A DNA stretch of 12,312 bases from JAUREX01 sp044356825 (GCA_044356825.1 JBIKVM010000069.1:1-12312), one strand, 5' to 3'. Counted from the first letter of the stretch, positions 1 to 7,698 are shown. Numbers and translations are program-made. The notes: generated by a model not told the origin, from the letters alone.

Positions 1-10
1 GCCGCCTACT

Positions 11-29
11 ATGTACCAAACGGTTACTT
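11..29 (+). promoter_or_regulatory. Putative operator shared with the transporter operon (copy 1)
   Basis: This 19-bp stretch matches the sequence at 8906-8924 at 15 of 19 positions in the same orientation, including the unbroken 9-mer CGGTTACTT. It ends just before the GAGGGGG ribosome binding site of the first gene, where a repressor could block transcription start. GTA near its left end and TAC near its right end give it weak dyad symmetry. The likely binder is the TetR protein encoded at 9030-9725, but this is inference. Only 10 bases upstream are visible, so the promoter itself cannot be assessed. Confidence 0.4.
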
Positions 30-41
30 GAGGGGGACGAG

Positions 42-1058
42 ATGAAACCTGATACCCTGCGCAGATTCGGACGGGTCGATCTGGATGTTACGGCCTTTGC
101 CTTCGGCACCGCGCCGGTCGGCAACATCTTTGCCGAGATTGACGAGGCAACCTCGGCCGCGATGTTCGAGACCTCGTGGCAGGCCGGGGTCCGCTTTTAC
201 GACACGGCGCCGATGTATGGCCACGGCCTGTCGGAACTGCGGACGGGGCAGGCGCTGCGCTGGAAGAAGCGGGATGATTTCGTGCTGTCCTCCAAGGTCG
301 GGCGGATACTACACCCGGCGAAGCGCGAGACGATCGACTTTGCGCCATGGGTCAACGCAGCCCCGTTCACTCAGGAATTCGACTACAGCTACGACGGCAC
401 GATGCGGTCGTTCGAGGACAGCCTGCAGCGCATGGCGCTCGAGAGGATCGATATCCTCTTCATCCACGACATAGACGTCTTCACCCGCGGCAAGGAGCAG
501 CCCGAGGTGTTCCGGCAGGCGATGGACGGCTGCTATCGCGCGCTTGACAACCTGCGCCGCCAAGGTGTCGTGAAGGCGATCGGCGTCGGCGTGAACGAAT
601 GGGAGGTGTGCCACGAGGCACTGAAGCAGCGCGACTTCGACTGCTTCCTGCTCGCCGGCCGCTACACGCTGCTGGAGCAGGATGCGCTGAACGAATTCCT
701 GCCGCTCTGCGAAGCGCGCGGCGCGGCGGTGCTCGTGGGCGGGGGGTTCAACTCGGGTATCCTCGCCACCGGCGCGCGGCCGGGTGCGAAGTACAACTAT
801 GCCCCCGCCCCTGCCCACATCATGGACAAAGTCGCGAGGATCGAGGCCGTCTGCGCCGACTTCGGCGTGCCGCTGCCTGCGGCGGCGCTGCAGTTCGTGG
901 TCGCGCATCCTGCGGTACCGTCGTTCTGCGCTGGAACGCGGACGGTGTCGCAACTCGAACAGAACCTCGCGTGGTTCAGCCACCCGATCCCGACCGAATT
1001 CTGGGCAGAGCTGAAGCGCCGGGGGCTGCTGCGCGAGAACGCCCCGGTCCCTGCATGA
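42..1058 (+). CDS. Aldo/keto reductase (aldose/fucose dehydrogenase-like)
   Basis: This is a 338-residue protein with the TIM-barrel layout of the aldo/keto reductase superfamily and the usual family length. The catalytic tetrad can be placed at D54 and Y59 (FYDTAPMYGHG), K85 (SSKVG) and H142 (LFIHDID). The C-terminal half ends with the cofactor-binding segment around residues 295-310 (CAGTRTVSQLEQNL). The overall pattern (GTAPVGN near residues 22-28, YGHGLSE at 59-65, DYSYDG at 114-119) resembles the D-threo-aldose/L-fucose 1-dehydrogenase and pyridoxal 4-dehydrogenase group, which oxidise substrates with NAD(P). The start is the ATG five bases after GAGGGGG. The stop overlaps the next gene by four bases. 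The neighbouring CUT2 importer and dehydrogenases suggest a catabolic role on an imported sugar-like or aldehyde compound. The exact substrate is unknown. Confidence 0.9.
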   Translation: MKPDTLRRFGRVDLDVTAFAFGTAPVGNIFAEIDEATSAAMFETSWQAGVRFYDTAPMYGHGLSELRTGQALRWKKRDDFVLSSKVGRILHPAKRETIDFAPWVNAAPFTQEFDYSYDGTMRSFEDSLQRMALERIDILFIHDIDVFTRGKEQPEVFRQAMDGCYRALDNLRRQGVVKAIGVGVNEWEVCHEALKQRDFDCFLLAGRYTLLEQDALNEFLPLCEARGAAVLVGGGFNSGILATGARPGAKYNYAPAPAHIMDKVARIEAVCADFGVPLPAAALQFVVAHPAVPSFCAGTRTVSQLEQNLAWFSHPIPTEFWAELKRRGLLRENAPVPA

Positions 1059-1510
1059 CGGGGCGCACCCTCGGGCCGGGGTCGCACGGGTTTTCCGACC
1101 TCGGCCCCGGCGACCGGATCGAGACGGGGTCGGTCCGGGTGACGGCCGACATGGTCGATCGCTTCGCCGAACTTTCGGGCGACCACTTCGCGCTGCATCT
1201 GAGCGATGAGGCCGCGCGCGCCCTCGGGTTCGCGGGCCGTGTCGCGCACGGCCTGCTTGTGCTGTCGCTGATCGACGGCCTGAAGAACGAGGCGCCGCCC
1301 CAACTGCGCGCAGTTGCCTCGCTCGGGTGGGACATCCGGTTTCGCGGCCCGGTCCTTGTGGGCGATACGCTGCGCGCGGTCTTCACGCTGGAATCAGGCC
1401 GGCTGGCGCGCGACGGGCAGCGCGGAATCGCTGTCTTTGCCGTAGAGGGCTTCAACCAGCACGATGCCATAGTGCATCAGGGGACAACGACCCTCATGAT
1501 GCTGCCGTGA
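1055..1510 (+). CDS. MaoC-like hot-dog dehydratase/hydratase
   Basis: This is a 151-residue single hot-dog-fold protein of the MaoC/(R)-specific enoyl-CoA hydratase type, normal in length for a stand-alone member. The hydratase motif lies at residues 37-49: F37, S41-G42, D43 and H48 followed by a downstream AARALG helix. D43 and H48 correspond to the catalytic Asp/His pair of the family. The usual Asn-Pro between them is replaced by F45-A46. The RVAHGLL segment (62-68) and the FRGPVLVGDTL segment (96-105) are also family hallmarks. Translation begins at the ATG of an ATGA overlap with the aldo/keto reductase stop, with no Shine-Dalgarno sequence, so it is probably translationally coupled. Family members add or remove water on CoA thioesters, which implies a CoA step in the pathway. 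A thioesterase-like role cannot be excluded. Confidence 0.85.
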   Translation: MTGRTLGPGSHGFSDLGPGDRIETGSVRVTADMVDRFAELSGDHFALHLSDEAARALGFAGRVAHGLLVLSLIDGLKNEAPPQLRAVASLGWDIRFRGPVLVGDTLRAVFTLESGRLARDGQRGIAVFAVEGFNQHDAIVHQGTTTLMMLP

Positions 1511-1563
1511 GCCGGTCCGACCCGGCCCGGGAAGCGACGACGCCCCATCCGCACCGGCCCGTG

Positions 1564-3060
1564 CTAGGGGATCCAGTGGTTGCGCTTGCCGAACTCGACA
1601 TGGACGGATTTCACCTGCGTGTATTCCTCGACGCCATAGACCCCCGCCTCGCGGCCCCAGCCCGATTGCTTGAAGCCTCCGAGCGGCATCTCGGGGCCGC
1701 CCGCCATGATGCAGTTCACCCAGAACCGTCCCGCACGCACGCGTCGGGAGACGGTCAGCGCCGTGTCGATGTTCTTGGTCCAGACGCTCGCCGCGAGGCC
1801 ATAGACCGTGTCGTTGGCAAGGCCAATCGCCTCCGCGGTGGTCTCGAAGGTGAATGAAGACAGGACCGGGCCGAAGATTTCGTCCCGTGCGATCGACATG
1901 CCGCGCGTCACACCCGAAAAGAGCGTCGGAGCAATATAGCTGCCGCGCCCGAGATCAAGCGCAGCCCCTCCGGTCAGCACCCGCGCCCCCTCGGCCTTGC
2001 CCTTGTCGATATAGGACAGGATCGTCTGGTTCTGCGCGTCCGTCGTGATTGCTCCGACCTGGGTCGCCTCGTCCAGCGGATCGCCCACGACGATCTTCTT
2101 CATCTTCTGAACGAGGATCGCTTCGAACTCTGCCGCGACGCGGTGGTCGACGATCAGCCGGCTCGAAGACACGCAGCACTGCCCGGTATTGAAGCTGATC
2201 CCGAAAGCCGCGCCATCGGCGGCATCCTCCAGATCGGCGTCGGCAAAGACGATGATCGGGTTCTTGCCGCCAAGTTCTAGGCCGAGCTTCTTGAAATTGC
2301 TGTCTGCGGCAGCGTGGACGACCGACCGGCCCACGGCGGTTGATCCGGTGAAGGAGAGCATGTCGACATCGGGGTGTTCGGTCAGCGCCTGCCCGATGGT
2401 GCGGCCCGGGCCGGTGACGACGTTGTAGACCCCCCTGGGCAGTCCCGCCTCTGCAAGGACCTCACCGAGCATGAGGGTGGTGGCACTTGTCACCTCGGAG
2501 GGTTTGACGACCATCGTGCAGCCCGAGGCAAGGATAAAGGGCACCCTTTCGCACAGGATCAGGAAGGGGAAGTTCCAGGGGGTGATGAGGCCCACAACGC
2601 CCACGGGTTCGCGCAGGACCATGCCGAACAATCCGTCGCCAAGGCTGTTGAAGCTGTCGCCATGCAGCAGCCGAGCAGCCCCGGCACCTACCTCGAAGCA
2701 AGCGATGCAATGGTCGATCTCACCCCGTGCCTGCGCGATGGGCTTGCCGTTCTCGAGCACTTCCCAAAAGGCGATTTCGTCACGGCGGCGGCGCAGGATC
2801 TCGGCGGTCCGTAACAGCACGCCTGCCCGATCCGCCCCCGACAGGCCAGCCCAGCCCCGGTCCTCGAAGGCGCGGCGGGCAGCGGCGACGGCGGCGTTCA
2901 GATCCGACGTGGTGCATCGGGGTGTCCGTGTCACCGGAACTCCATGGCCGGGCGATGCGCGTTCAAAAAGATCGCGCCCGCCTTCCCATGCGCCATCGAG
3001 CCAGAAGCCGAATTCGCGGGGAGCCTGAGGCGCGCTGAAGGTCTTTGTCAGTTTGTCCAT
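1564..3060 (-). CDS. NAD(P)-dependent aldehyde dehydrogenase
   Basis: This 498-residue protein has the standard length and motif order of the aldehyde dehydrogenase superfamily. Visible key residues are N163 in PWNFP (oxyanion site), K186 in VVKPSE (cofactor binding), the FTGST turn at 237-241, the general base E262 in LELGGK, the nucleophile C296 in FNTGQCC, and EIFGPV at 394-399. The C-terminal MPLGGFKQSGWGREAG region resembles the betaine-aldehyde dehydrogenase branch. It probably oxidises the aldehyde made by the upstream zinc dehydrogenase to a carboxylic acid in the cytoplasm. It is the last gene of the minus-strand operon and converges on the MaoC gene across 53 bp with no clear T-tailed terminator. 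The ATG at 3060 has the strongest Shine-Dalgarno sequence in the window. True substrate unknown. Confidence 0.93.
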   Translation of the reverse strand: MDKLTKTFSAPQAPREFGFWLDGAWEGGRDLFERASPGHGVPVTRTPRCTTSDLNAAVAAARRAFEDRGWAGLSGADRAGVLLRTAEILRRRRDEIAFWEVLENGKPIAQARGEIDHCIACFEVGAGAARLLHGDSFNSLGDGLFGMVLREPVGVVGLITPWNFPFLILCERVPFILASGCTMVVKPSEVTSATTLMLGEVLAEAGLPRGVYNVVTGPGRTIGQALTEHPDVDMLSFTGSTAVGRSVVHAAADSNFKKLGLELGGKNPIIVFADADLEDAADGAAFGISFNTGQCCVSSSRLIVDHRVAAEFEAILVQKMKKIVVGDPLDEATQVGAITTDAQNQTILSYIDKGKAEGARVLTGGAALDLGRGSYIAPTLFSGVTRGMSIARDEIFGPVLSSFTFETTAEAIGLANDTVYGLAASVWTKNIDTALTVSRRVRAGRFWVNCIMAGGPEMPLGGFKQSGWGREAGVYGVEEYTQVKSVHVEFGKRNHWIP

Positions 3061-3062
3061 GT

Positions 3063-3071
3063 ATCACCTCC
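3063..3071 (-). promoter_or_regulatory. Extended ribosome binding site of the aldehyde dehydrogenase
   Basis: On the minus strand this reads GGAGGTGAT, a nine-base match to the 16S rRNA 3' end, with the GGAGG core six bases from the ATG. It is much better than the sites of the other operon genes and suggests strong independent translation of the last gene. Confidence 0.75.
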
Positions 3072-3142
3072 GAGGGCAGTCGCCGGGTGGAACCTGCGGC
3101 CCTTCTATCGGGAACTTCGGGAAGATGCACATCGCCAAGTGC

Positions 3143-4177
3143 CTATCCGACATGGATCTGCGTCTTGAGATCGCACGGACGGTCGGGCAGCGAGACGAAG
3201 GCGGTCTGGATATCCTCGAGCGGATAGCTCGCGGCGGTGAAGGCGGCGGTGCTGAACCGCCCATGCGCCAGCAACGTGAGCGCATCGTGCATGTCCTCGC
3301 CCATGCCGGCGACGCTGCCCTTGAGGCTGTTCTCTTCGAGCACGGTGCGCAGGATATCGAGCGGGACAGCCTCATCCGGTCCGGTGATGCCGAAGAAGGC
3401 GACATGCCCGCCCTTGCGGATCAGTTCGAAGGCGGCCCTGTAGAGGTGGGGCGAACCGACGCTCTCGATCACGAGATCCGCGCCGCGCCCGGCGGTGCGG
3501 GCCAACACCTCATGCGGCAGGCGCGCGAGGTCGCTGATCGCGGCATCGGCCCCGACCCCGAGAGACATCGCGCAGCGATCCTCGCTGAGGTCGGCGACGA
3601 TGATGGGTGCGACGCCGCAAAGACGGAGCATCTGCACGTGAAGGTTGCCGATCGGACCTGCCCCGAGCACGACCGCGGATTGTCCGAACCCGACGCGCGC
3701 CTTGCGCGCCGCGCGCACCACGCAGGCCACCGGTTCGACAAGGGCCTGCACCTCGGGCGCCATGCCCACGGGAACCGGGATCACGAGCCGTGCCGGGACG
3801 ACGACGTATTCGGCAAAGGCACCGTCGCGCCCGATCCCGACCTGCGTCATGGCCGGGCAGTTCAGCACCTCGTTGCGCCGGCACCAATAGCAGGTGCCGC
3901 AGCCTATGTTGATGTCCGCAACGCAGGCCTGCCCCTCGCGCAGGTGCCGCACATCCTCACCCACCTCCGCCACGACGCCGCAGAATTCGTGCCCCGGGAT
4001 CAGCGGCAGGCGATCCGCGGCATAGTGGCCCTTGAAGATGTGGACATCCGTCCCGCAAATCCCCGTCCTCGCGACGCGGATCAGCGCATCGTGCCGCCCG
4101 ACGGGCGGGATCTCCACGAGCCGGACGTCGAACCTCTGCGGTTCGACCAGAACCGCCGCGCGCATCCTCGACATCAT
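3143..4177 (-). CDS. Zinc-dependent alcohol/polyol dehydrogenase
   Basis: This is a medium-chain zinc dehydrogenase of up to 344 residues. Catalytic-zinc ligands are visible at C41 (GICGTDVH), H63-E64 (PGHEF) and E148 (LVEPVACV). The structural zinc site is complete with C93, C96, C99 and C107. The Rossmann motif GAGPIGN is at 172-178, and the acidic D196 at the end of the second strand suggests NAD over NADP. The pattern fits the sorbitol/threonine/galactitol-phosphate dehydrogenase group. It begins four bases after the stop of the permease gene. The start is ambiguous: the first ATG (4177) is almost on top of GAGGG, the second (4174) has a four-base gap, and MRAAV (4165) is the usual family N-terminus. 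It probably oxidises the imported alcohol or polyol to an aldehyde or ketone. Substrate unknown. Confidence 0.92.
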   Translation of the reverse strand: MMSRMRAAVLVEPQRFDVRLVEIPPVGRHDALIRVARTGICGTDVHIFKGHYAADRLPLIPGHEFCGVVAEVGEDVRHLREGQACVADINIGCGTCYWCRRNEVLNCPAMTQVGIGRDGAFAEYVVVPARLVIPVPVGMAPEVQALVEPVACVVRAARKARVGFGQSAVVLGAGPIGNLHVQMLRLCGVAPIIVADLSEDRCAMSLGVGADAAISDLARLPHEVLARTAGRGADLVIESVGSPHLYRAAFELIRKGGHVAFFGITGPDEAVPLDILRTVLEENSLKGSVAGMGEDMHDALTLLAHGRFSTAAFTAASYPLEDIQTAFVSLPDRPCDLKTQIHVG

Positions 4178-4181
4178 GCCC

Positions 4182-5123
4182 TCACTTCACCGTGCGCAAC
4201 TTGGAGCGGTCGATCGTCACTGCGATGGCCACGATGAGCACGAGGCCGAAGACCATCTGCTGCTGTGTCGCCTGAACGCCGAAATAGAGCATCGAGGCGC
4301 GGATCACCGCGACGATGAGCGTCCCGATCGCGGTGTTCAGCACGCCTCCGACCCCACCCGTCAGCGGCGTTCCCCCGACAAGGACGGCCACGATCGCAGG
4401 CAGCAGGAAACCATTCGCGATCGTGGGCGCCCCGCCCGATAGCTTGACGCTGAACAGAAGGCCGGCAATGGCCGCCAGCGCACCCGAGATCGCGAAGGCG
4501 AGCATCTTGTAGCGCGCCACGTTCAGGCCCGATGCCGCGGCCGCCAACTCTCCCGCACCGACGGCCTTGAGCGCCCGCCCGAGCGTCGTGCGCCGCTCGA
4601 TGAACAGGCACAGCGCCAGAAGCGCGGCGGCGATGAAAAGCTCGTTCGGAATGATCCCCGTCCGCCCGATCATCCAGCCAAACAGCGCGTTGCGCTGCTC
4701 GGCATCCATATTGAGCGCGCGGTTCCCCGAAAGCCACTGTGCCGCCGAAAAGCAGACCCCGCCGACAGCCAGCGTCGCGATGAAGGACGGAACGAACAAC
4801 CTTGTTGTGATGAAGCCCGACAGGAGGCCAAGGCAGAACCCGAGGGCCACGCAAAGCGCCGCGACCCACAGGCCGAGGCTGGCCAGATAGACGGAGGCGA
4901 CCACCGTGATCATATTCGCCATCGACTGCGCCGAGAGGTCGATACCGCCGATGTAGATCGCAAAGGTCAGGCCGAGTGCCATGATGAACATGGGCACGAT
5001 GTCGCCTGCAAGCGACAGAAGGTTGACCGGCTTGAGGAAGTTCGGATCCGTGATGCCCACGAGCGCCACAAGCACGACGAGTGTGATCCAGGGGAAGTGC
5101 GGTTTCAGTCTTTGCAGATCCAT
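4182..5123 (-). CDS. ABC transporter permease, RbsC-like (second subunit)
   Basis: This is a 313-residue integral inner-membrane protein with about eight to ten hydrophobic segments, of the BPD_transp_2 (RbsC/XylH/LsrC) family. The conserved GGIDLS motif is at 59-64. The cytoplasmic coupling region LGRALKAVGAGELAAAASGLNV spans roughly 181-202, where it would contact the ATPase. The chosen start (5123) follows GAGGGGG by six bases and lies 11 nt after the ATPase stop. A longer frame reaching 5189 would run inside the ATPase gene and is less likely. The sequence differs from the permease at 6650-7615, so the channel is probably a heterodimer. Both permeases end in a short basic tail finishing Val-Lys. 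Confidence 0.92.
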   Translation of the reverse strand: MDLQRLKPHFPWITLVVLVALVGITDPNFLKPVNLLSLAGDIVPMFIMALGLTFAIYIGGIDLSAQSMANMITVVASVYLASLGLWVAALCVALGFCLGLLSGFITTRLFVPSFIATLAVGGVCFSAAQWLSGNRALNMDAEQRNALFGWMIGRTGIIPNELFIAAALLALCLFIERRTTLGRALKAVGAGELAAAASGLNVARYKMLAFAISGALAAIAGLLFSVKLSGGAPTIANGFLLPAIVAVLVGGTPLTGGVGGVLNTAIGTLIVAVIRASMLYFGVQATQQQMVFGLVLIVAIAVTIDRSKLRTVK

Positions 5124-5134
5124 GCTCTGCCCCC

Positions 5135-6640
5135 TCAGATCATGTGATGCAGAAGATCGTAGAGCGACGGCTTCGCGCCGGGAGCGCAATCGAACCGCTG
5201 CCGTATCTCGCCGTCCTTGAGCACGATGATGCTGTGCGACAGCCCAATGGCCTCTTCCAGCGTGTCAGCGACCAGCACGACGCCGACACCATCTTGCGAC
5301 ATGTCGCGGATCATCTCGTAGACATCTTCCTTCGCGCCGATATCGAGGCCGCGCGTGGGATGATCGAGCAGCATGATGTCCGACCTGCCCGAGCGCCACT
5401 TCGCGAGCACGACCTTTTGCTGGTTGCCGCCCGAGAGGTTGCCGCAATCGGCGAGTTCCGAATGTGCCTTGATCGACAGCTTGCCGATCCAATCGCGCGC
5501 CAGTGCCTTCTCGGCCCCGACATCGAGGACGCCCGCACGCGAATACCGGCCAAGCTGCGAAAGGGTCATGTTCTCGTGAACGTTCATCCCCGCCACGATG
5601 CCCTCGATCTTGCGTTCGCGCGGCACATAGCCGACCCCGGCGGCCACCGCCGCGCGCGGCGTGAGGGCGGAAACCTCCTGTCCCCTGATGCGGATCTTCC
5701 CCGACACGGGGGTCCACATGCCGAAGATCGTGCGCAGGATCGCCTCACGCCCGGACCCTTCGGTGCCCACAAGGCAGAGCACCTCGCCCGCGTGGAGCTT
5801 CAGACTGATGTCCCGGATCCGCCCCGGCAGCGTGATGGCGTCCAGTTCAAGCAGCACCCGGCCGGCGTCATAGGGCTTTTGCCGCTGCTCGCGGTAATAC
5901 TCCCGATCGACACTACGGCCGACCATGCTGTGCTGGATATCCTCGACACGCGCGGTCCCCTGCGCAACCACATCGACCACCTGACCGTCTTTCATCACAT
6001 AGATGCGGTCGCAAAGCGCCATCACCTCGTCCATGCGGTGGCTCACGAAGATGAACGAGGCGCGCTTGGTCAGTTCGCGGACGATGGCGAAGAGCATCTT
6101 CACCTCGTCTTCGGCCAACACGCTCGTCGGTTCATCCAACAAGATGACAAGATCGCCCTCGACTCGCTCCTCGAGCGTCAGCACCTTGGCGAGCTCGACC
6201 AGCTGGCGCTGCGCGAACGACAGCGCCGAGGTGACGACTGATGGGTCGATGTCGAGTTTGACCTTCGCGAGCTGCCTGCGCGCGGCCTCGGCCATGGCCT
6301 TCCAGTTGATGACGCCGAGGCGGACGAACTGCGCCTCGTAGCCAAGAAAGATGTTCTCCATCACCGTCAGGTTGGGGATCAGCGACTGTTCCTGGAACAC
6401 CATTCCAACGCCCATTTCCATCGCCTGCCTTGGGTTCTGGAACCGCACCGCCCTGCCGTCGATCGAGATGGTGCCGCCGTCGGGCTGATAGGCGCCGTAG
6501 ATCACCTTCATCAGGGTGGATTTTCCGGCACCGTTCTCCCCAACGAGGCCGACGATTTCGCCGCGCTTGATTTCGAAATCGACCGCCCTCAGCGCGTGGA
6601 CCCCGGGAAACCTCTTCTCGACCGCCTTCAGCTGGAACAT
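5135..6640 (-). CDS. Sugar ABC transporter ATP-binding protein, RbsA-like double ATPase
   Basis: This 501-residue protein has two fused nucleotide-binding domains, as in RbsA/XylG/MglA. Domain 1 (about 1-245) has Walker A GENGAGKS (34-41), Q-loop FQEQ (82-85), Walker B ILLDEP (166-171) and switch His201. Its signature is LSFAQRQ (140-146) rather than LSGGQ. Domain 2 (about 260-501) has the intact signature LSGGNQQK (402-409). Its Walker A is degenerate (GTEGSGRE, 292-299), its Walker B reads LLDHPT (424-429) with His in place of the catalytic Glu, and it has no switch His (VADT, 457-460). Only the site built from domain 1 Walker motifs and the domain 2 signature should hydrolyse ATP. The ATG at 6640 follows AGAGGG by six bases and lies nine nt after the preceding permease. 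It would energise import through the two flanking permeases. Confidence 0.95.
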   Translation of the reverse strand: MFQLKAVEKRFPGVHALRAVDFEIKRGEIVGLVGENGAGKSTLMKVIYGAYQPDGGTISIDGRAVRFQNPRQAMEMGVGMVFQEQSLIPNLTVMENIFLGYEAQFVRLGVINWKAMAEAARRQLAKVKLDIDPSVVTSALSFAQRQLVELAKVLTLEERVEGDLVILLDEPTSVLAEDEVKMLFAIVRELTKRASFIFVSHRMDEVMALCDRIYVMKDGQVVDVVAQGTARVEDIQHSMVGRSVDREYYREQRQKPYDAGRVLLELDAITLPGRIRDISLKLHAGEVLCLVGTEGSGREAILRTIFGMWTPVSGKIRIRGQEVSALTPRAAVAAGVGYVPRERKIEGIVAGMNVHENMTLSQLGRYSRAGVLDVGAEKALARDWIGKLSIKAHSELADCGNLSGGNQQKVVLAKWRSGRSDIMLLDHPTRGLDIGAKEDVYEMIRDMSQDGVGVVLVADTLEEAIGLSHSIIVLKDGEIRQRFDCAPGAKPSLYDLLHHMI

Positions 6641-6649
6641 GTCAGCCCT

Positions 6650-7615
6650 CTATTTCACGAAGCTGACAGATCGGCGGTCGGTCGAAAGCACGACGGCGAT
6701 GATGACGAGAAGCCCCAGCATGCCGTCCTGGAGGAAGTCGGGCAGGCCGATGACCACCATGCCGTTGTTGATGACATTGACGATGAGCACGCCGACAACG
6801 GTGTTCCATATCCCGCCGATCCCGCCCCAGAGCGCCACACCGCCGACGACGACGGAAGTGATCGAGATGAACATGAAGTTCGCGCCCGAGACGGACTCGG
6901 CCTGACCGAGCTTCGCGACCTGGAGTATCCCGGCGACAGCATAGAAGACACCGGCGAGGACGAACCCCATGATGCGCACGCGGAGGACGTTCAGCCCCGA
7001 GGCATGGGCGAGTTCCTCGCCGCCTCCGACCGCGTAGAAATTGCGCCCGAGCGACGTGTGTGCCTGGATGAACCAAGCCAGCAGCGTCAGCGCCGCGACC
7101 ACATAGACCATGAGCGGAAAGCCCGCGATGCGCCAGGTGAGGAGCGCGCGAAACGTATCGTCGTTGATCTTGACGATGTCACCACCCGTCACGAGGACGG
7201 CCGCCCCCGTGCCGACAAAGCCGATTGCGAGGCTTGCCATGAACGAGGGGATCCGCAGGCGAACATGGACAAGCCCGTTCACAAGCCCCATCAGCGCACC
7301 GACCAGCAGGATGATCGGCACGGCGACCCACGCGCCCGCCGCCAGCGTGCCCCCGGTCGCGAGGAAGGCGAAACAGAACAGGACGGCCGTCAGTCCGACC
7401 GTGCCCTCCATCGACAGATCGATCGAGCCCATCACGATGATGAACGTCACCCCGATCGCAACCATGAGGGCAGGTGCCGCCGCGATGGCGATGCGGGCAA
7501 AGTTCCTCTGGGTCAGGAATGCGGGATTGATGGACGTGAACAGGATGACCAGACCGATCAGCACCAGCAGCGGTGCCCAACGGATCGCGTTCTCGCGCGT
7601 CATCAAGCGTTTCAC
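6650..7615 (-). CDS. ABC transporter permease, RbsC-like (first subunit)
   Basis: This is a 321-residue, strongly hydrophobic inner-membrane permease of the BPD_transp_2 family, with about eight to ten predicted membrane spans. The hallmark GSIDLS lies at 63-68, and the coupling segment LGRNFYAVGGGEELAHASGLNV at about 189-210 faces the ATPase. The predicted start is GTG at 7615, preceded by AGG and a run of eight G. An ATG at 7603 (residue 5) lacks any ribosome binding site, so GTG is preferred with moderate certainty. It follows the binding-protein gene after an 83-nt gap containing two hairpins, and its stop is nine nt before the ATPase start. It would form a heterodimeric channel with the permease at 4182-5123. 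Confidence 0.92.
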   Translation of the reverse strand: MKRLMTRENAIRWAPLLVLIGLVILFTSINPAFLTQRNFARIAIAAAPALMVAIGVTFIIVMGSIDLSMEGTVGLTAVLFCFAFLATGGTLAAGAWVAVPIILLVGALMGLVNGLVHVRLRIPSFMASLAIGFVGTGAAVLVTGGDIVKINDDTFRALLTWRIAGFPLMVYVVAALTLLAWFIQAHTSLGRNFYAVGGGEELAHASGLNVLRVRIMGFVLAGVFYAVAGILQVAKLGQAESVSGANFMFISITSVVVGGVALWGGIGGIWNTVVGVLIVNVINNGMVVIGLPDFLQDGMLGLLVIIAVVLSTDRRSVSFVK

Positions 7616-7619
7616 CCTG

Positions 7620-7627
7620 CCCCCCCC
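7620..7627 (-). repeat. Run of eight G in the ribosome binding region of the first permease
   Basis: The plus strand has eight consecutive C, so the mRNA carries GGGGGGGG ending four bases before the GTG start. It occupies the Shine-Dalgarno position, so a change in its length would alter spacing to the start codon. The run itself is certain; any functional role is not. Confidence 0.6.
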
Positions 7628-7641
7628 AATTCAGCGGCGCG

Positions 7642-7684
7642 TTCCCCCGGTAGGGGAAAGGGGCGGCCGTACACCGGCCGCCCC
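7642..7684 (-). terminator. Tandem hairpins between binding protein and permease genes
   Basis: Read on the minus strand, a perfect 10-bp all-GC stem comes first (arms at 7675-7684 and 7660-7669, five-base loop), 14 nt after the binding-protein stop. One base later a perfect 6-bp stem follows (arms at 7653-7658 and 7642-7647, five-base loop). The first is followed by TTTCCCC, not a long T run, so it is at best a partial terminator. Such structures after the binding-protein gene commonly stop transcription in part or protect the upstream mRNA from 3' exonucleases. This gives more binding protein than membrane components. The structure is directly visible; the role is inferred from operons such as malEFG. 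Confidence 0.7.
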
Positions 7685-7698
7685 GAAGGCAGATCGGA

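Noticed and set aside
1511..1563. Possible bidirectional terminator between MaoC and aldehyde dehydrogenase genes
   Set aside because: Only a 5-bp GCCGG/CCGGC stem (1511-1526) is visible, with no T run on either strand. Too weak to call.
3127..3142. GCAC-N8-GTGC dyad just downstream of the zinc dehydrogenase stop, considered as an operator or attenuator
   Set aside because: Arms are only four bases and the orientation is opposite to the 22-bp palindrome; likely chance. The rest of the 82-nt gap shows only a strong ribosome binding site.
3053..4237. 394-codon plus-strand frame opposite the zinc dehydrogenase
   Set aside because: Shadow of high-GC coding sequence; the minus strand has full zinc and Rossmann motifs, while this frame shows no recognisable domain.
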